Assembly: GCA_944384125.1 (NCBI GenBank) | Contig: CALWSF010000003.1 | Coordinates: 42,651 to 106,650 of the forward strand | From: an uncultured Lachnospiraceae bacterium | GTDB taxonomy: Bacteria > Bacillota > Clostridia > Lachnospirales > Lachnospiraceae | Direction: 5' to 3' | DNA length: 64,000 bases | In this document: positions 46,031 through 53,603 of the stretch, in pieces | How the letters are laid out: every line of letters starts with the position of its first letter | How positions within the stretch are numbered: position 1 is the first letter of the stretch | Translations under genes and position numbers: made by a program | The notes under the pieces: generated by a model | Told to the model about the DNA's origin: nothing | The model's database searches: none | Seen by the model: only the letters and a program-made list of their open reading frames with translations

Positions 46031-46798
46031 TTACTGCTCTGCTTCCTTCTTTTTTTGCTTCAGGCAGAATACAAGCATCACAATACCTGCCGCAAAAATA
46101 AAGATTGAAATAAACTGAGAAGTCGAAAGACTGCCCACAGCGCCGCGAATCAGATCGCCGCGGAAAAATTCCAGGACAAAACGGCCTGCACTGTAGCAGA
46201 TAAGATACAGTGCCGCAACACATCCATCGGATTTGAATTTAGTTGAGGCCCATATCAGCAGAGCGCAGTGAAGGAAATCAAGACCGCTGGAGATAAGCTG
46301 AGTCGGGACAAGCGGAATGCCGTTAGGCGCAAAATCTGACTGCGTAAAAACAATCGCCAACGGGCCGTCGCTTGGAAGACCATAGCAGCAGCCTGCCAGA
46401 AAACACCCAATCCGCCCGAATCCCTGAGCCAGAGCCACTGATGGCATCACAAGATCCGCATAGCGCAGAAATGGCAGTTTTTTCATGCGGCTTAATACAT
46501 AACCGCCCAGCACACCGCCAATAATACCGCCATACACAACGAATCCGTCTCCCAGATCCAGAAGCTTTCCGGGATCCTCCAATATCTGATCAAAAATGGT
46601 AATATAATATAAAAGCTTGGCGCCAATCAGACCTCCGGCAACTCCCCATATGGCAATGGAAACAAGTACATCACTGTCCATCCCTTTTTTATTTGCCCTG
46701 TATTCCGTCAGGAAATATGCGGCAATAATACCCAGCCCGATCATCAGGCCATACCCGTGAATGGTAAGACCGCCGATAGTAAATAAATCGTTTTTCAT
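46031..46798 (-). CDS. lgt: Prolipoprotein diacylglyceryl transferase
   Basis: Transfers diacylglycerol from phosphatidylglycerol to the lipobox Cys of prolipoproteins. 255 residues, seven helices. Conserved pieces: IHGYGLMIGLG, YGGIIGGVLGGY, GQGFGR-type AQGFGRIGCFLAGCCYG with the catalytic Arg, and YSAGRFVLEFFRGD. GGAGG lies just before the ATG. It would act on the lipoproteins in this window (BmpA, TPR protein, 58294-58938). Confidence 0.96.
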   Translation of the reverse strand: MKNDLFTIGGLTIHGYGLMIGLGIIAAYFLTEYRANKKGMDSDVLVSIAIWGVAGGLIGAKLLYYITIFDQILEDPGKLLDLGDGFVVYGGIIGGVLGGYVLSRMKKLPFLRYADLVMPSVALAQGFGRIGCFLAGCCYGLPSDGPLAIVFTQSDFAPNGIPLVPTQLISSGLDFLHCALLIWASTKFKSDGCVAALYLICYSAGRFVLEFFRGDLIRGAVGSLSTSQFISIFIFAAGIVMLVFCLKQKKKEAEQ

Positions 46799-46830
46799 TG
46801 CATCCTCCGTTCCTGTCTGAGCTAATCATT

Positions 46831-46871
46831 AAAAACAAAAACAGCGCCGGCCGTTCGCCGGTCGGCGCCGA
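46831..46871 (-). terminator. Terminator of the metal-ATPase operon
   Basis: GGCGCCGACCGG with CCGGCCGGCGC-type complement (one mismatch), followed leftward by TTTTTGTTTTT. Confidence 0.87.
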
Positions 46872-46907
46872 ATCTGCAATGACTCCATCATACCTTATTT
46901 TTCCCGT

Positions 46908-49019
46908 TCATGCAATGGGAATCTGTTCCGGAAGAAGATTTGTCATACTTTTTATCCCCACTGCAAGTGTGGAACTGTTGTGAAGAAACGCTGAGGTCGC
47001 AGGCGTGATAATTCCTCCTATTCCTAAAAGAATAAGTCCCAGATTAAAACCGATTACGAAACGATAATTTGCATTTACCCGCTTCATCAGAGCCTGGCTC
47101 AGCCTTCTCAGCACCACAAGCTGCATAAGGGAATCTCCCGCTATCGTGATATCCGCAATTTCCCTCGCAAGTGCTGCTCCCTCGCTTACTGCAATCCCGG
47201 CATCCGCAGCAGACAACGCAGGCGAGTCATTAATTCCGTCGCCCGTCATCACTACTTTACGTCCTTTTTTCTTTTCCTCTTCAACAAAACGTGCTTTGTC
47301 CTCAGGAAGAACCTCTGAAAAACAGTCGTCCACTCCAATCCGCTGTGCAACTGACGCTGCTGTTTTTTCACTGTCTCCCGTCATCATAACAATTCTATCA
47401 AATCCCAGTTTCCTGAGCTCTTTTACCACATCGCCGGCTTCCTCACGGATGGGATCTTCTATACAGATAACCGCCGCAAGACACCCCCCGATAGCCATGT
47501 ACAGATGAGAATACTCCTCCGGAAGAGATGCATATTTCTCTTTTCCATTTTCAGGAAGAACACATTTTTCATCTTCAAACACAAAATGATGACTCCCGAT
47601 AACGATTCTCTCTTCTCCCACATAGGTCGCAATTCCATGAGCCACAACATAATCCACTCTGGAGTGCATTTCCTCATGAACCAGCCCCCTGGACACTGCC
47701 TCATGCACAACTGCACTGGCTATTGAATGCGGAAAATGTTCTTCCAGGCAGGCGGCAATTCGAAGCAGCTCATTTTCTTCCATTCCATTAAACGATACGA
47801 TACGGGCCACAACCGGTTTTGCCTTCGTCAGAGTTCCCGTTTTGTCAAAAACAATTGTTTTTGCATCCGCCACAGCTTCCAGATACTTTCCGCCTTTTAC
47901 TGTAATCCGGTACCGGGTTGCCTCCCGCATGGCTGATAAAACCGCCAGAGGCATGGCAAGCTTAAGAGCACAGGAAAAGTCTACCATGAGCACAGAAAGC
48001 GCTTTTGCCGCATTTCCGGTAATCAGGCCGACCGCTGCCGTAGCCCCAAGACTCCAGGGGACAAGCGCATCTGCCAGACCGGCAGCTTTTCCTTCCACCG
48101 AAGACTTCATTCTCTCAGAATTCTCAATCATCCTGACAATGCGATCATAGCGGGTAGTTCCCGCTGATGTTTTAACCCGAAAGGTAATCTCCCCTTCTTC
48201 AACTACAGTTCCTGCATAAACACAGACTCCTTTTTCCTTCCGGACAGGAACAGATTCTCCCGTCATGGAAGCCTGATTAACCATAGCCTCCCCTTCCTGC
48301 ACAACTCCGTCCAGAGGAATGACATTTCCCATCCGCACGGTAATATCATCCCCCGGCAAAATCCGGGATATTGGAACCAGAACCTCTGTTTCTCCCACTC
48401 TTTTCCAGACCTTCTCCACATTCAGCGACATACTCCGCGCAAGATCTCCTACTGATTTCTTGTGAGTCCATTCTTCCAGAAGTTCCCCTATCCCCAGAAG
48501 AAACATCACAGAACCAGCCGTCTTAAAATCCCGCCGCAGCAGGGAAACCGTAATTGCGGTCGCATCCAGAACTTCAACCCGGAGCCTGCGAAACCGCAGG
48601 GCACGGTACCCTTTTGCAATATAATGCACAGCCCGAAATGATACATACAGGGAACGAAGAGGAGCAGGAAAAAAATTTTTCGTAACCAACCGTATAAGTA
48701 TTTTCAGCAGCATTTTCTCCCGGAACTCCTGATTTAATCTTCTTGTGCTGCTTTGTATGGCCGGTTCATATTCACGCTTTTCTTCTCCTGAATATTCTTT
48801 TATCCCCTGAAGCAAAACCTCTCTGCTTCCATCATACAGAATGGCTGCCCCGGCTGTTCTCTCATAGATCTTTACCCCCGTCACGCCCGGAAGTGCCAGC
48901 AGATACTGTTCCAGACAATCCGCCTCCCTGACAGTCAGATATTTCTGTGCCAGACTGATTCGGATACGTCCCCTGATTTCATGTCTGATAATAAATTTCA
49001 TTTCTGATTTTAACGGCAC
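46908..49019 (-). CDS. P1B-type heavy-metal-transporting ATPase with SCA membrane motif
   Basis: 703 residues. The N-terminal domain (about 7-75) is HMA-like but has no CxxC. The pump core has TGES (253-256), phosphorylation site DKTGT (Asp 392), EEHFPHSIAS in place of the usual HP motif, and GDGINDSPAL. The metal-coordinating transmembrane motif is SCA (349-351, DFSCALKLAMP) instead of CPC, so this is not a typical copper or cadmium pump; Zn2+, Mn2+ or Fe2+ export is more likely. The start is GTG at 49019 or ATG at 49001; AGGAGG is far from both. It follows a small membrane protein and a Fur-like regulator, forming a metal-defence operon. Confidence 0.93.
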   Translation of the reverse strand: MPLKSEMKFIIRHEIRGRIRISLAQKYLTVREADCLEQYLLALPGVTGVKIYERTAGAAILYDGSREVLLQGIKEYSGEEKREYEPAIQSSTRRLNQEFREKMLLKILIRLVTKNFFPAPLRSLYVSFRAVHYIAKGYRALRFRRLRVEVLDATAITVSLLRRDFKTAGSVMFLLGIGELLEEWTHKKSVGDLARSMSLNVEKVWKRVGETEVLVPISRILPGDDITVRMGNVIPLDGVVQEGEAMVNQASMTGESVPVRKEKGVCVYAGTVVEEGEITFRVKTSAGTTRYDRIVRMIENSERMKSSVEGKAAGLADALVPWSLGATAAVGLITGNAAKALSVLMVDFSCALKLAMPLAVLSAMREATRYRITVKGGKYLEAVADAKTIVFDKTGTLTKAKPVVARIVSFNGMEENELLRIAACLEEHFPHSIASAVVHEAVSRGLVHEEMHSRVDYVVAHGIATYVGEERIVIGSHHFVFEDEKCVLPENGKEKYASLPEEYSHLYMAIGGCLAAVICIEDPIREEAGDVVKELRKLGFDRIVMMTGDSEKTAASVAQRIGVDDCFSEVLPEDKARFVEEEKKKGRKVVMTGDGINDSPALSAADAGIAVSEGAALAREIADITIAGDSLMQLVVLRRLSQALMKRVNANYRFVIGFNLGLILLGIGGIITPATSAFLHNSSTLAVGIKSMTNLLPEQIPIA

Positions 49020-49051
49020 TAAATACCGTTTTCCGCCTCCTGCCCTGTGTT

Positions 49052-49369
49052 TTAATTTTCTGTCTGCTGCACATTCATTGATGCTTTTTCTTCTCCATTC
49101 GCGTCGGACGATGAAATATCATCCCCGTCAAAGCCCTCATATCCTCTCTGACGGTTAATCTCCTTCGCTTCGGCCAGAATATCATCTGCATTTTCCTGAA
49201 TAGATGCCGCTGTCGTCACAGCACAGTTCCGGACTCTCAGTCCCGCTGCCACACAGTTTGTATATACTTTTTTTGCGTCTTCGCTTGCCAGTATTTTCAC
49301 TCCCACTGTCCCAAAAAGAACACCGCCGGCAAAAATTCCCAATCTCTTCCACTTAAGTAAATCCATCAT
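49052..49369 (-). CDS. Small membrane protein, DUF6110-like, partner of the P1B ATPase
   Basis: 105 residues: one N-terminal helix (GIFAGGVLFGTVGVKIL, about 11-27), a conserved amphipathic middle (DAKKVYTNCVAAGLRV..., then ADDILAEAKEIN) and a variable acidic, Ser-rich tail. The layout resembles mycobacterial PacL proteins (DUF1490), membrane metallochaperones encoded beside P1B pumps, including the FADVLAEA-like segment, though the tail lacks the Asp/Glu-His metal motif. Two adjacent ATGs (49369, 49366) follow AAGGAGG. I recall the family as DUF6110, common beside such ATPases in Clostridia. Chaperone or scaffold role is inferred. Confidence 0.78.
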   Translation of the reverse strand: MMDLLKWKRLGIFAGGVLFGTVGVKILASEDAKKVYTNCVAAGLRVRNCAVTTAASIQENADDILAEAKEINRQRGYEGFDGDDISSSDANGEEKASMNVQQTEN

Positions 49370-49371
49370 TT

Positions 49372-49482
49372 TTAATCCTCCTTATTTTCCAATCTTTTTG
49401 CAGCTTTAAGCCCTGTTTCACACAAATCGTAACAATCATTTTCAAGGTAGTCAAATCTAACCCTTGTTGTTGAGACTTTTTC
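49372..49482 (-). other. 36-codon open frame following the Fur-like gene's UGA, in the same frame
   Basis: After the TGA ending the Fur-like gene the same frame stays open to a TAA at 49372-49374, 2 bases before the next gene's ATG. It reads EKVSTTRVRFDYLENDC then YDLCETGLKAAKRLENKED, with a CxxxC. No ATG, GTG or TTG start lies near its beginning in this frame, but an ATG 6 bases earlier in another frame would join it if one A were lost from the AAAAA run (MRKVSTTRV). Its tight fit to the downstream gene and sensible composition suggest real coding: a short frameshifted gene, or the tail of the regulator. Confidence 0.45.
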
Positions 49483-49758
49483 TCATTTTCCCAAAAACGG
49501 CGTTATAAGAAATCCATCCCCATTTTCCAGAGAATACTGCCGGCACCGGTTCAGCACCCCCATATCTTCCAGAAGTGCAACCATACGATATACGGTTGCC
49601 TTTCCGATTCCCGGATCTCTTTTTGATACCTCATAATAAATTTCCTTACAGCTCGTCCACTTTCCGTCCAAAATCACATCCAGCATAACCTCCCTCTGGC
49701 GGGTAATTCTCCGTCCGCTCTTTCTAAGCTCCAGAAGAATTTTATCTTTTTGCTCCAT
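49483..49758 (-). CDS. Short Fur-family regulator, DNA-binding domain only
   Basis: 91 residues matching the N-terminal winged helix of Fur/Zur/PerR (RRITRQREVMLDVIL, then CKEIYYEVSKRDPGIGKATVYRMVALLEDMGVLNR). Ordinary Fur proteins have 130-150 residues; the whole metal-binding dimerisation domain (HHH...C..C) is missing, and the frame ends at TGA after FLITPFLGK. It may sense metal differently, or depend on the small ORF downstream. It heads the operon to the P1B ATPase and probably autoregulates through the TTAG-N6-CTAA sites upstream. Confidence 0.8.
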   Translation of the reverse strand: MEQKDKILLELRKSGRRITRQREVMLDVILDGKWTSCKEIYYEVSKRDPGIGKATVYRMVALLEDMGVLNRCRQYSLENGDGFLITPFLGK

Positions 49759-49790
49759 ATGCCATCCCTCTCTTTTCCCGGTGCTTTTGA

Positions 49791-49935
49791 TTAGTAATCG
49801 CTAACCTCACATTAAAAATATTATGCCGCAGACCGTATCCTGCAGGCGGCATTTTACAGTTAGTTATTCATAATTTTAGTTAGCATTTTCTAACTAACTA
49901 TTGTACAGATTACCTCTTATTTCCATCTGTGTCAA
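49791..49935 (-). promoter_or_regulatory. Promoter, twin operators and leader hairpin of the Fur-like/P1B operon
   Basis: TTGACA (49930-49935), 17-base spacer and TAATCT (49907-49912) form the promoter. Just downstream, over the start site, is TTAGTTAG-N6-CTAACTAA (49876-49897, perfect). A second TTAG-N6-CTAA copy lies at 49791-49804 next to the ribosome binding site. Between them ATGCCGC..GCGGCAT (49823-49852) followed by AATATTTTT looks like a leader terminator. The two matching sites suggest a repressor, probably the Fur-like protein. Confidence 0.6.
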
Positions 49936-50006
49936 TGCATTTTAAAAATATATTTGATTTTCCATTTTAATCGTGTTACTCTCAGTATACAAAGGAGGTT
50001 CTGAAA

Positions 50007-50516
50007 ATGAAATTTAAAGAGATAACAGCCGAGGAACTGAACATCAACCCATTTACAAAAATCGGTTCGGAATGGATGCTTATTACAGCCGGAAACAGAG
50101 ATAAATTCAATACCATGACGGCCAGCTGGGGAGGCGTAGGCGTATTCTGGGGAAAAAATGTCGCCACCTGCTATATTCGTCCCCAGCGCTACACAAAGGA
50201 ATTTGTAGACAGCAATGATTCCTTTACTATTTCATTCTATAAGCCGGAATATCACAGCGCCCTGCAGCTGTGCGGCAGCGTCTCCGGACGGGATCGCGAT
50301 AAAATCGCTGAATCCGGCCTCACACCATACTTTACAGACGGGGTTCCGGCCTTTGAGGAAGCGTCTCTTATTCTCGTCTGCCGGAAACTTTACCGCGCTC
50401 CAATGAAACCGGAAGATTTTATTGCGAAAGAGAATGATGAAAAGTTCTATCCCAATAAGGACTATCACGATCTGTACATATCTGAAATTACAAAAATTCT
50501 TATCGCAGAAGAATAA
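50007..50516 (+). CDS. Flavin reductase-like domain protein
   Basis: 169 residues of the flavin reductase/FMN-binding split-barrel family. Visible motifs are NTMTASWGGVGVFWGKN (FMN phosphate contacts) and RPQRYTKEFVDSNDSFTISFY; ALQLCGSVSGRD follows. It probably binds FMN and reduces flavin or an iron(III) or quinone-like acceptor with NAD(P)H. AAAGGAGG precedes the ATG. It diverges from the metal-ATPase operon and shares its regulatory region; a weak TTGATT-17-TACTCT promoter lies at 49954-49982. Confidence 0.9.
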   Translation: MKFKEITAEELNINPFTKIGSEWMLITAGNRDKFNTMTASWGGVGVFWGKNVATCYIRPQRYTKEFVDSNDSFTISFYKPEYHSALQLCGSVSGRDRDKIAESGLTPYFTDGVPAFEEASLILVCRKLYRAPMKPEDFIAKENDEKFYPNKDYHDLYISEITKILIAEE

Positions 50517-50525
50517 AGATTGCCT

Positions 50526-50565
50526 GAAAAAGGGAAACCCGGCAGCTTCCGGATTTCCCTTTTTG
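50526..50565. terminator. Bidirectional terminator
   Basis: AAAAAGGGAAA-CCGG pairs with CCGG-TTTCCCTTTTT around a 6-base loop. It serves the flavin reductase from the left and the anti-sigma gene from the right. Confidence 0.88.
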
Positions 50566-50610
50566 TTCTTCATAAAACCTTTTTCTGAATCATTTATTAT
50601 CAATCCCGCA

Positions 50611-51504
50611 TTATTTTGCAATAATTTCTTTTGCCATCTGAAGAAGCTCCTCCGGAGTTCCCCCTTCTTTCATTGTTATCAGACAATAGGTAAGTCCGTC
50701 ATCCTCCCAGAATGCGCCAATGCTCGTTTTCCGTTCAGCCTTATCAGTACCATAGCTTATCTCCAGCTTTCCCTCTTCTTCAAGTTTCAGATCCGCTTCA
50801 TCCGGTTCCTGATCCGGGGGAAGAAACAGATAATCCATGACAGAGACCTCTATTTCAACATCCTCATATGTTTCCGAGAGAACGGCCGGGTATGCCTGGC
50901 CCGCTGCTCCCTCCAGAGGATCGGAAATATCCAGGAAATATTCGCCGCTGTAATCAATGGAAATGGACGGGTATGTGCCTATTTCCACACCATTCTCATC
51001 CTGCGCGGAAACATTCACGTCAAAACCTCTCACAAATTTCGCGCCGTTGGAAAACTCATCCACTGCCCTGGCCTTTTTATACAGGCTATCGCTGGCCTCT
51101 ACCTCCTGTGCATTTTTGTAGTCCACCTGATCTGTTCTGGTTGAACTGGAGAGGGAAGCTATTTTTCCCGATGCAAACGCAGTTCCCACTCCCAGTACTG
51201 CGATAGCCGCCGCTGCTGCCGCAACTTTAATTTTACGATATCCGGACTGTTCCATTATCTTTCTCCTTTCATCAATCGAACTGTGTATGGAATTTAAAAG
51301 TTCCTTTTCTTCCTTCTGAGTCAGCCCGCCGCTTCCGGCAAGTTTCCGGATCTCCTCCCGAAGCAGGTTTTCTTCTGAGACATACTTCTCTTTTCCATGC
51401 ACCTGTGCTTTATCCATTCTGTCCATTTTCCCGCCGGCTCCATCCTGCATATCCGCTCCCGTTATTCCTTCGCCTCCGGACTGTGTCTTCTCATACCATC
51501 TCAT
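50611..51504 (-). CDS. Membrane protein, putative anti-sigma factor of the adjacent ECF sigma
   Basis: 297 residues: a cytoplasmic N-terminal part (about 1-90) with a Ser/Glu helical segment, one transmembrane helix (about 92-111, IKVAAAAAAIAVLGVGTAFA) and an extracytoplasmic domain of about 185 residues resembling DUF4367-type sensors (FWEDDGLTYCLIT near the end). It overlaps the sigma gene by 14 bases with AGGAGG before its ATG. Location and topology suggest it holds the sigma factor at the membrane; the sensed signal is unknown. Confidence 0.75.
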   Translation of the reverse strand: MRWYEKTQSGGEGITGADMQDGAGGKMDRMDKAQVHGKEKYVSEENLLREEIRKLAGSGGLTQKEEKELLNSIHSSIDERRKIMEQSGYRKIKVAAAAAAIAVLGVGTAFASGKIASLSSSTRTDQVDYKNAQEVEASDSLYKKARAVDEFSNGAKFVRGFDVNVSAQDENGVEIGTYPSISIDYSGEYFLDISDPLEGAAGQAYPAVLSETYEDVEIEVSVMDYLFLPPDQEPDEADLKLEEEGKLEISYGTDKAERKTSIGAFWEDDGLTYCLITMKEGGTPEELLQMAKEIIAK

Positions 51505-52108
51505 ATTCCCGCCTCCTTTTCGTCTCCGAACTTCCCTCTTTTAAATTATTTAAATATACTCTGAGGTTTTCTCTTCCCTTATGAAGCCGCGATTTGACTG
51601 TGCCTTCCAGGCTTCCCGTAATGCGCGCAATGTCTCTGACTGAAAGCTCATTATAATAATAGAGCACAATTACCGTTCTCTGTTTAACCTCCAGGGATGA
51701 AACTGCTTCGCGAAGCTTCTCCTGTTCCTCTCTCAGAATAACTTCTTCCAGAGGCTGAAGAGTGTCTCTGTCAATCTGTATCCATTCGCCGCTGTATTTC
51801 TCCCCGTCCTGCTCCAGCATCTCATCAAATGAGCAGTCCTTCGGTCTGCGCTTTACATATCTCCAGGCAGTACGGACCATTATCCGGAAAAGCCAGTTTT
51901 CAAAAGCTCTCTCATCGCGGATTGTATCCTTTCTCAGAAAACATTTCACAAATGTTTCCTGAACAATATCCTCACTGTCCGATCTGCTGCCGCTGATTAA
52001 ATATGCCGCGCTGTACAGCTTTTTCACATATATCTCATACAGACTGTCAAAGGCCTCTTCATCTCCGTTTTTCATCCTTTCTACCAGCCCTGTGATGACG
52101 TCATTCAT
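51491..52108 (-). CDS. ECF-family RNA polymerase sigma factor
   Basis: 205 residues. Region 2 spans about 20-90 (DEEAFDSLYEIYVKKLYSAAY, SDSEDIVQETFVK, FENWLFRIMVRTAWRYVKRR) and region 4 about 130-185 (LEVKQRTVIVLYYYNELSVRDIA, GSLEGTVKSRLHKGRENLR). A basic tail of about 15 residues follows. First of a two-gene operon with a membrane anti-sigma candidate. A TATAAT lies about 45 bases upstream of the start without a clear -35. Confidence 0.93.
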   Translation of the reverse strand: MNDVITGLVERMKNGDEEAFDSLYEIYVKKLYSAAYLISGSRSDSEDIVQETFVKCFLRKDTIRDERAFENWLFRIMVRTAWRYVKRRPKDCSFDEMLEQDGEKYSGEWIQIDRDTLQPLEEVILREEQEKLREAVSSLEVKQRTVIVLYYYNELSVRDIARITGSLEGTVKSRLHKGRENLRVYLNNLKEGSSETKRRREYEMV

Positions 52109-52209
52109 ATCAGCTCATTCTCCGTCCTTTTGTTCAATGTTTTTCGATGCATCTATTATATAAGAGTCTTCGTTTTTTTCATCGGTTCACCGCAAATAAA
52201 AAAAAGTTC

Positions 52210-52242
52210 CCAAAAAGAGGGCGCTCTGCGCGCCCTCTTTCC
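52210..52242 (-). terminator. Terminator after hsp20
   Basis: AAAGAGGGCGC pairs with GCGCCCTCTTT (11 bp perfect) around a 5-base loop, followed leftward by TTGGGAAC after a T-run. Confidence 0.88.
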
Positions 52243-52270
52243 GGAAACATATTTGCATATTGATTGTGCA

Positions 52271-52735
52271 TTATCCTTCAATGGAAATATAACGTTTTTC
52301 TTCTACAGCCGGCTTTTCTTCCTTCTTAGGAATCGACAGCTTCAGGATACCATGCTTAAATTCAGCTTTTATCTCATCCTGAGTAACATTCTCGCCCACA
52401 TAAAAGCTTCTCTCGCATGCCCCGGCATACCGCTCTCTGCGGATATAACGTCCTGTCTTCTTCTCCTGCTCATCCTGATCAAGCCCTTTTGCCGCCTGAA
52501 TCGTCAGATAACCGTCCTTTAAAGAAACCTGAATCTCATCTTTCTTAAAGCCGGGAAGATCAACTTCCATCTCGTAGCTTTCATCGGTCTCACGAATATC
52601 TGTTTTCATCAGATTATGTCCATGTCTTCCGTACAGTTTCTTCTCAATCCTTCTCTCATTTCTGTCATCATAGAACGGAAAATCATTAAAAAATTCATCA
52701 AACAAATTTTCTCCAAAAATACTAGGCATTAACAT
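52271..52735 (-). CDS. Small heat-shock protein (Hsp20/alpha-crystallin)
   Basis: 154 residues. The alpha-crystallin domain spans about 42-140: TDIRETDESYEMEVDLPGFKKDEIQVSL, GRYIRRERYAGACERSFYV and HGILKLSIPK, with the C-terminal IxI-type tail YISIEG. It holds unfolding proteins in an ATP-independent way. The strong promoter upstream is embedded in a CIRCE element, so HrcA should repress it until heat stress. Confidence 0.96.
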   Translation of the reverse strand: MLMPSIFGENLFDEFFNDFPFYDDRNERRIEKKLYGRHGHNLMKTDIRETDESYEMEVDLPGFKKDEIQVSLKDGYLTIQAAKGLDQDEQEKKTGRYIRRERYAGACERSFYVGENVTQDEIKAEFKHGILKLSIPKKEEKPAVEEKRYISIEG

Positions 52736-52859
52736 AAATCATCTCTCCTTTACTAAAAGCATATGCATATTTACCTTGTTTCTTTGGAACCGGGATGTTT
52801 CAGGGACTTTTCGGGTATCCTGTGATACTCTTTTTATCCCCTTCCTTTGTTCTATCTGT

Positions 52860-52902
52860 GTTATAACACATATTGTTAGCACTGTCAAGAGGTAAGTGCT
52901 AA
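52860..52902 (-). promoter_or_regulatory. CIRCE element (HrcA operator) overlapping the hsp20 promoter
   Basis: TTAGCACTG-N9-AAGTGCTAA (52876-52902) matches CIRCE (TTAGCACTC-N9-GAGTGCTAA) with one change per arm. TTGACA (52883-52888) lies within it and TATAAC (52860-52865) follows at 17 bases, so bound HrcA blocks polymerase. Confidence 0.88.
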
Positions 52903-52995
52903 TTTTTTTGTGAAAAATGTGTGAACGTTAATCGGAGAAGCTGTAAAGCGTTGTGGTAGTCCGCTTTCATGAACAGGGTACCAGTGCTTATTCAT
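52885..52995 (-). CDS. Short 36-codon ORF, possibly a truncated gene start
   Basis: The ATG overlaps the preceding gene's stop (ATGA) and the frame (MNKHWYPVHESGLPQ, then RFTASPINVHTFF) ends at a TGA inside the CIRCE/-35 sequence of hsp20. The coupling suggests that it was the start of a third gene whose remainder was lost when this junction formed. It may still be translated. No function can be proposed. Confidence 0.3.
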   Translation of the reverse strand: MNKHWYPVHESGLPQRFTASPINVHTFFTKKLALTS

Positions 52996-53546
52996 ATATA
53001 TCTTTTTTGCCATGCGGCCCATTCGTTTTCTTTTAGAAACATAGGTTTGCTGACAGGTATTATAATAGGGCTCAATGCTTGGTATAACTTTGAAAGTCTG
53101 TCAAACAGCACATCTTTTTCCGGTTCAAACAGCGCCCCATTGCTATGATCCAATACATCCAACAGCACTCCGCTGTCTAACTGCACACAATGGAATTCAC
53201 TTTGATTTACTGCATCTTTTACAGGTAACCACAATTTACTGGATAGAAACTGAATGATATTAGGACAACAGATTCCGTCATTTGCAACGAGTCTGTAATA
53301 AGGATTGAGCCATTCTGTCCATTCACTATTTGCATATTTCACAGTTTGCAGGAACTTCAGGCTATAGGCTGCACTGCCCGGATACCAAAAATCGTTGCTG
53401 ACAACATCATAACCCGCACTTGCAAATTGCAGATTCAGAATTTTGTTTACATTACGTATAAAAGAAATTATAGTGTCCCATTCTATATCAATCATACAGT
53501 TTATCAGAATGTAGCCTGGCATTTTTCCGGGATTCCACAAATTCAT
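52992..53546 (-). CDS. Hypothetical protein, unrecognised
   Basis: 184 residues, no signal peptide or membrane segment; rich in Trp, Tyr and Asn (FWYPGSAAY, EWTEWLNPYYRLVAND, GICCPNIIQFL). AGGGGA lies before the ATG. GC content looks several points lower than its neighbours, hinting at acquisition. Size, composition and pairing with another orphan gene would suit an immunity-type protein, but I recognise no family and see no toxin gene. Confidence 0.6.
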   Translation of the reverse strand: MNLWNPGKMPGYILINCMIDIEWDTIISFIRNVNKILNLQFASAGYDVVSNDFWYPGSAAYSLKFLQTVKYANSEWTEWLNPYYRLVANDGICCPNIIQFLSSKLWLPVKDAVNQSEFHCVQLDSGVLLDVLDHSNGALFEPEKDVLFDRLSKLYQALSPIIIPVSKPMFLKENEWAAWQKRYI

Positions 53547-53603
53547 ATATATCCCCTGAAATGAAATCTTAAATTCCGCATCCCCGGCTAAGCGCAGATA
53601 TAT

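Noticed and set aside
49372-49485. Selenocysteine insertion at the UGA of the Fur-like gene
   Set aside because: No SECIS-like hairpin is evident right after the UGA, and Fur proteins are not known selenoproteins. A frameshifted small gene is simpler.
3199-49897. A common regulator for the MarR and Fur-like operons based on shared TTAGTTAG
   Set aside because: The motif is short and AT-rich and the two inverted repeats differ in arrangement. Two occurrences are not enough.
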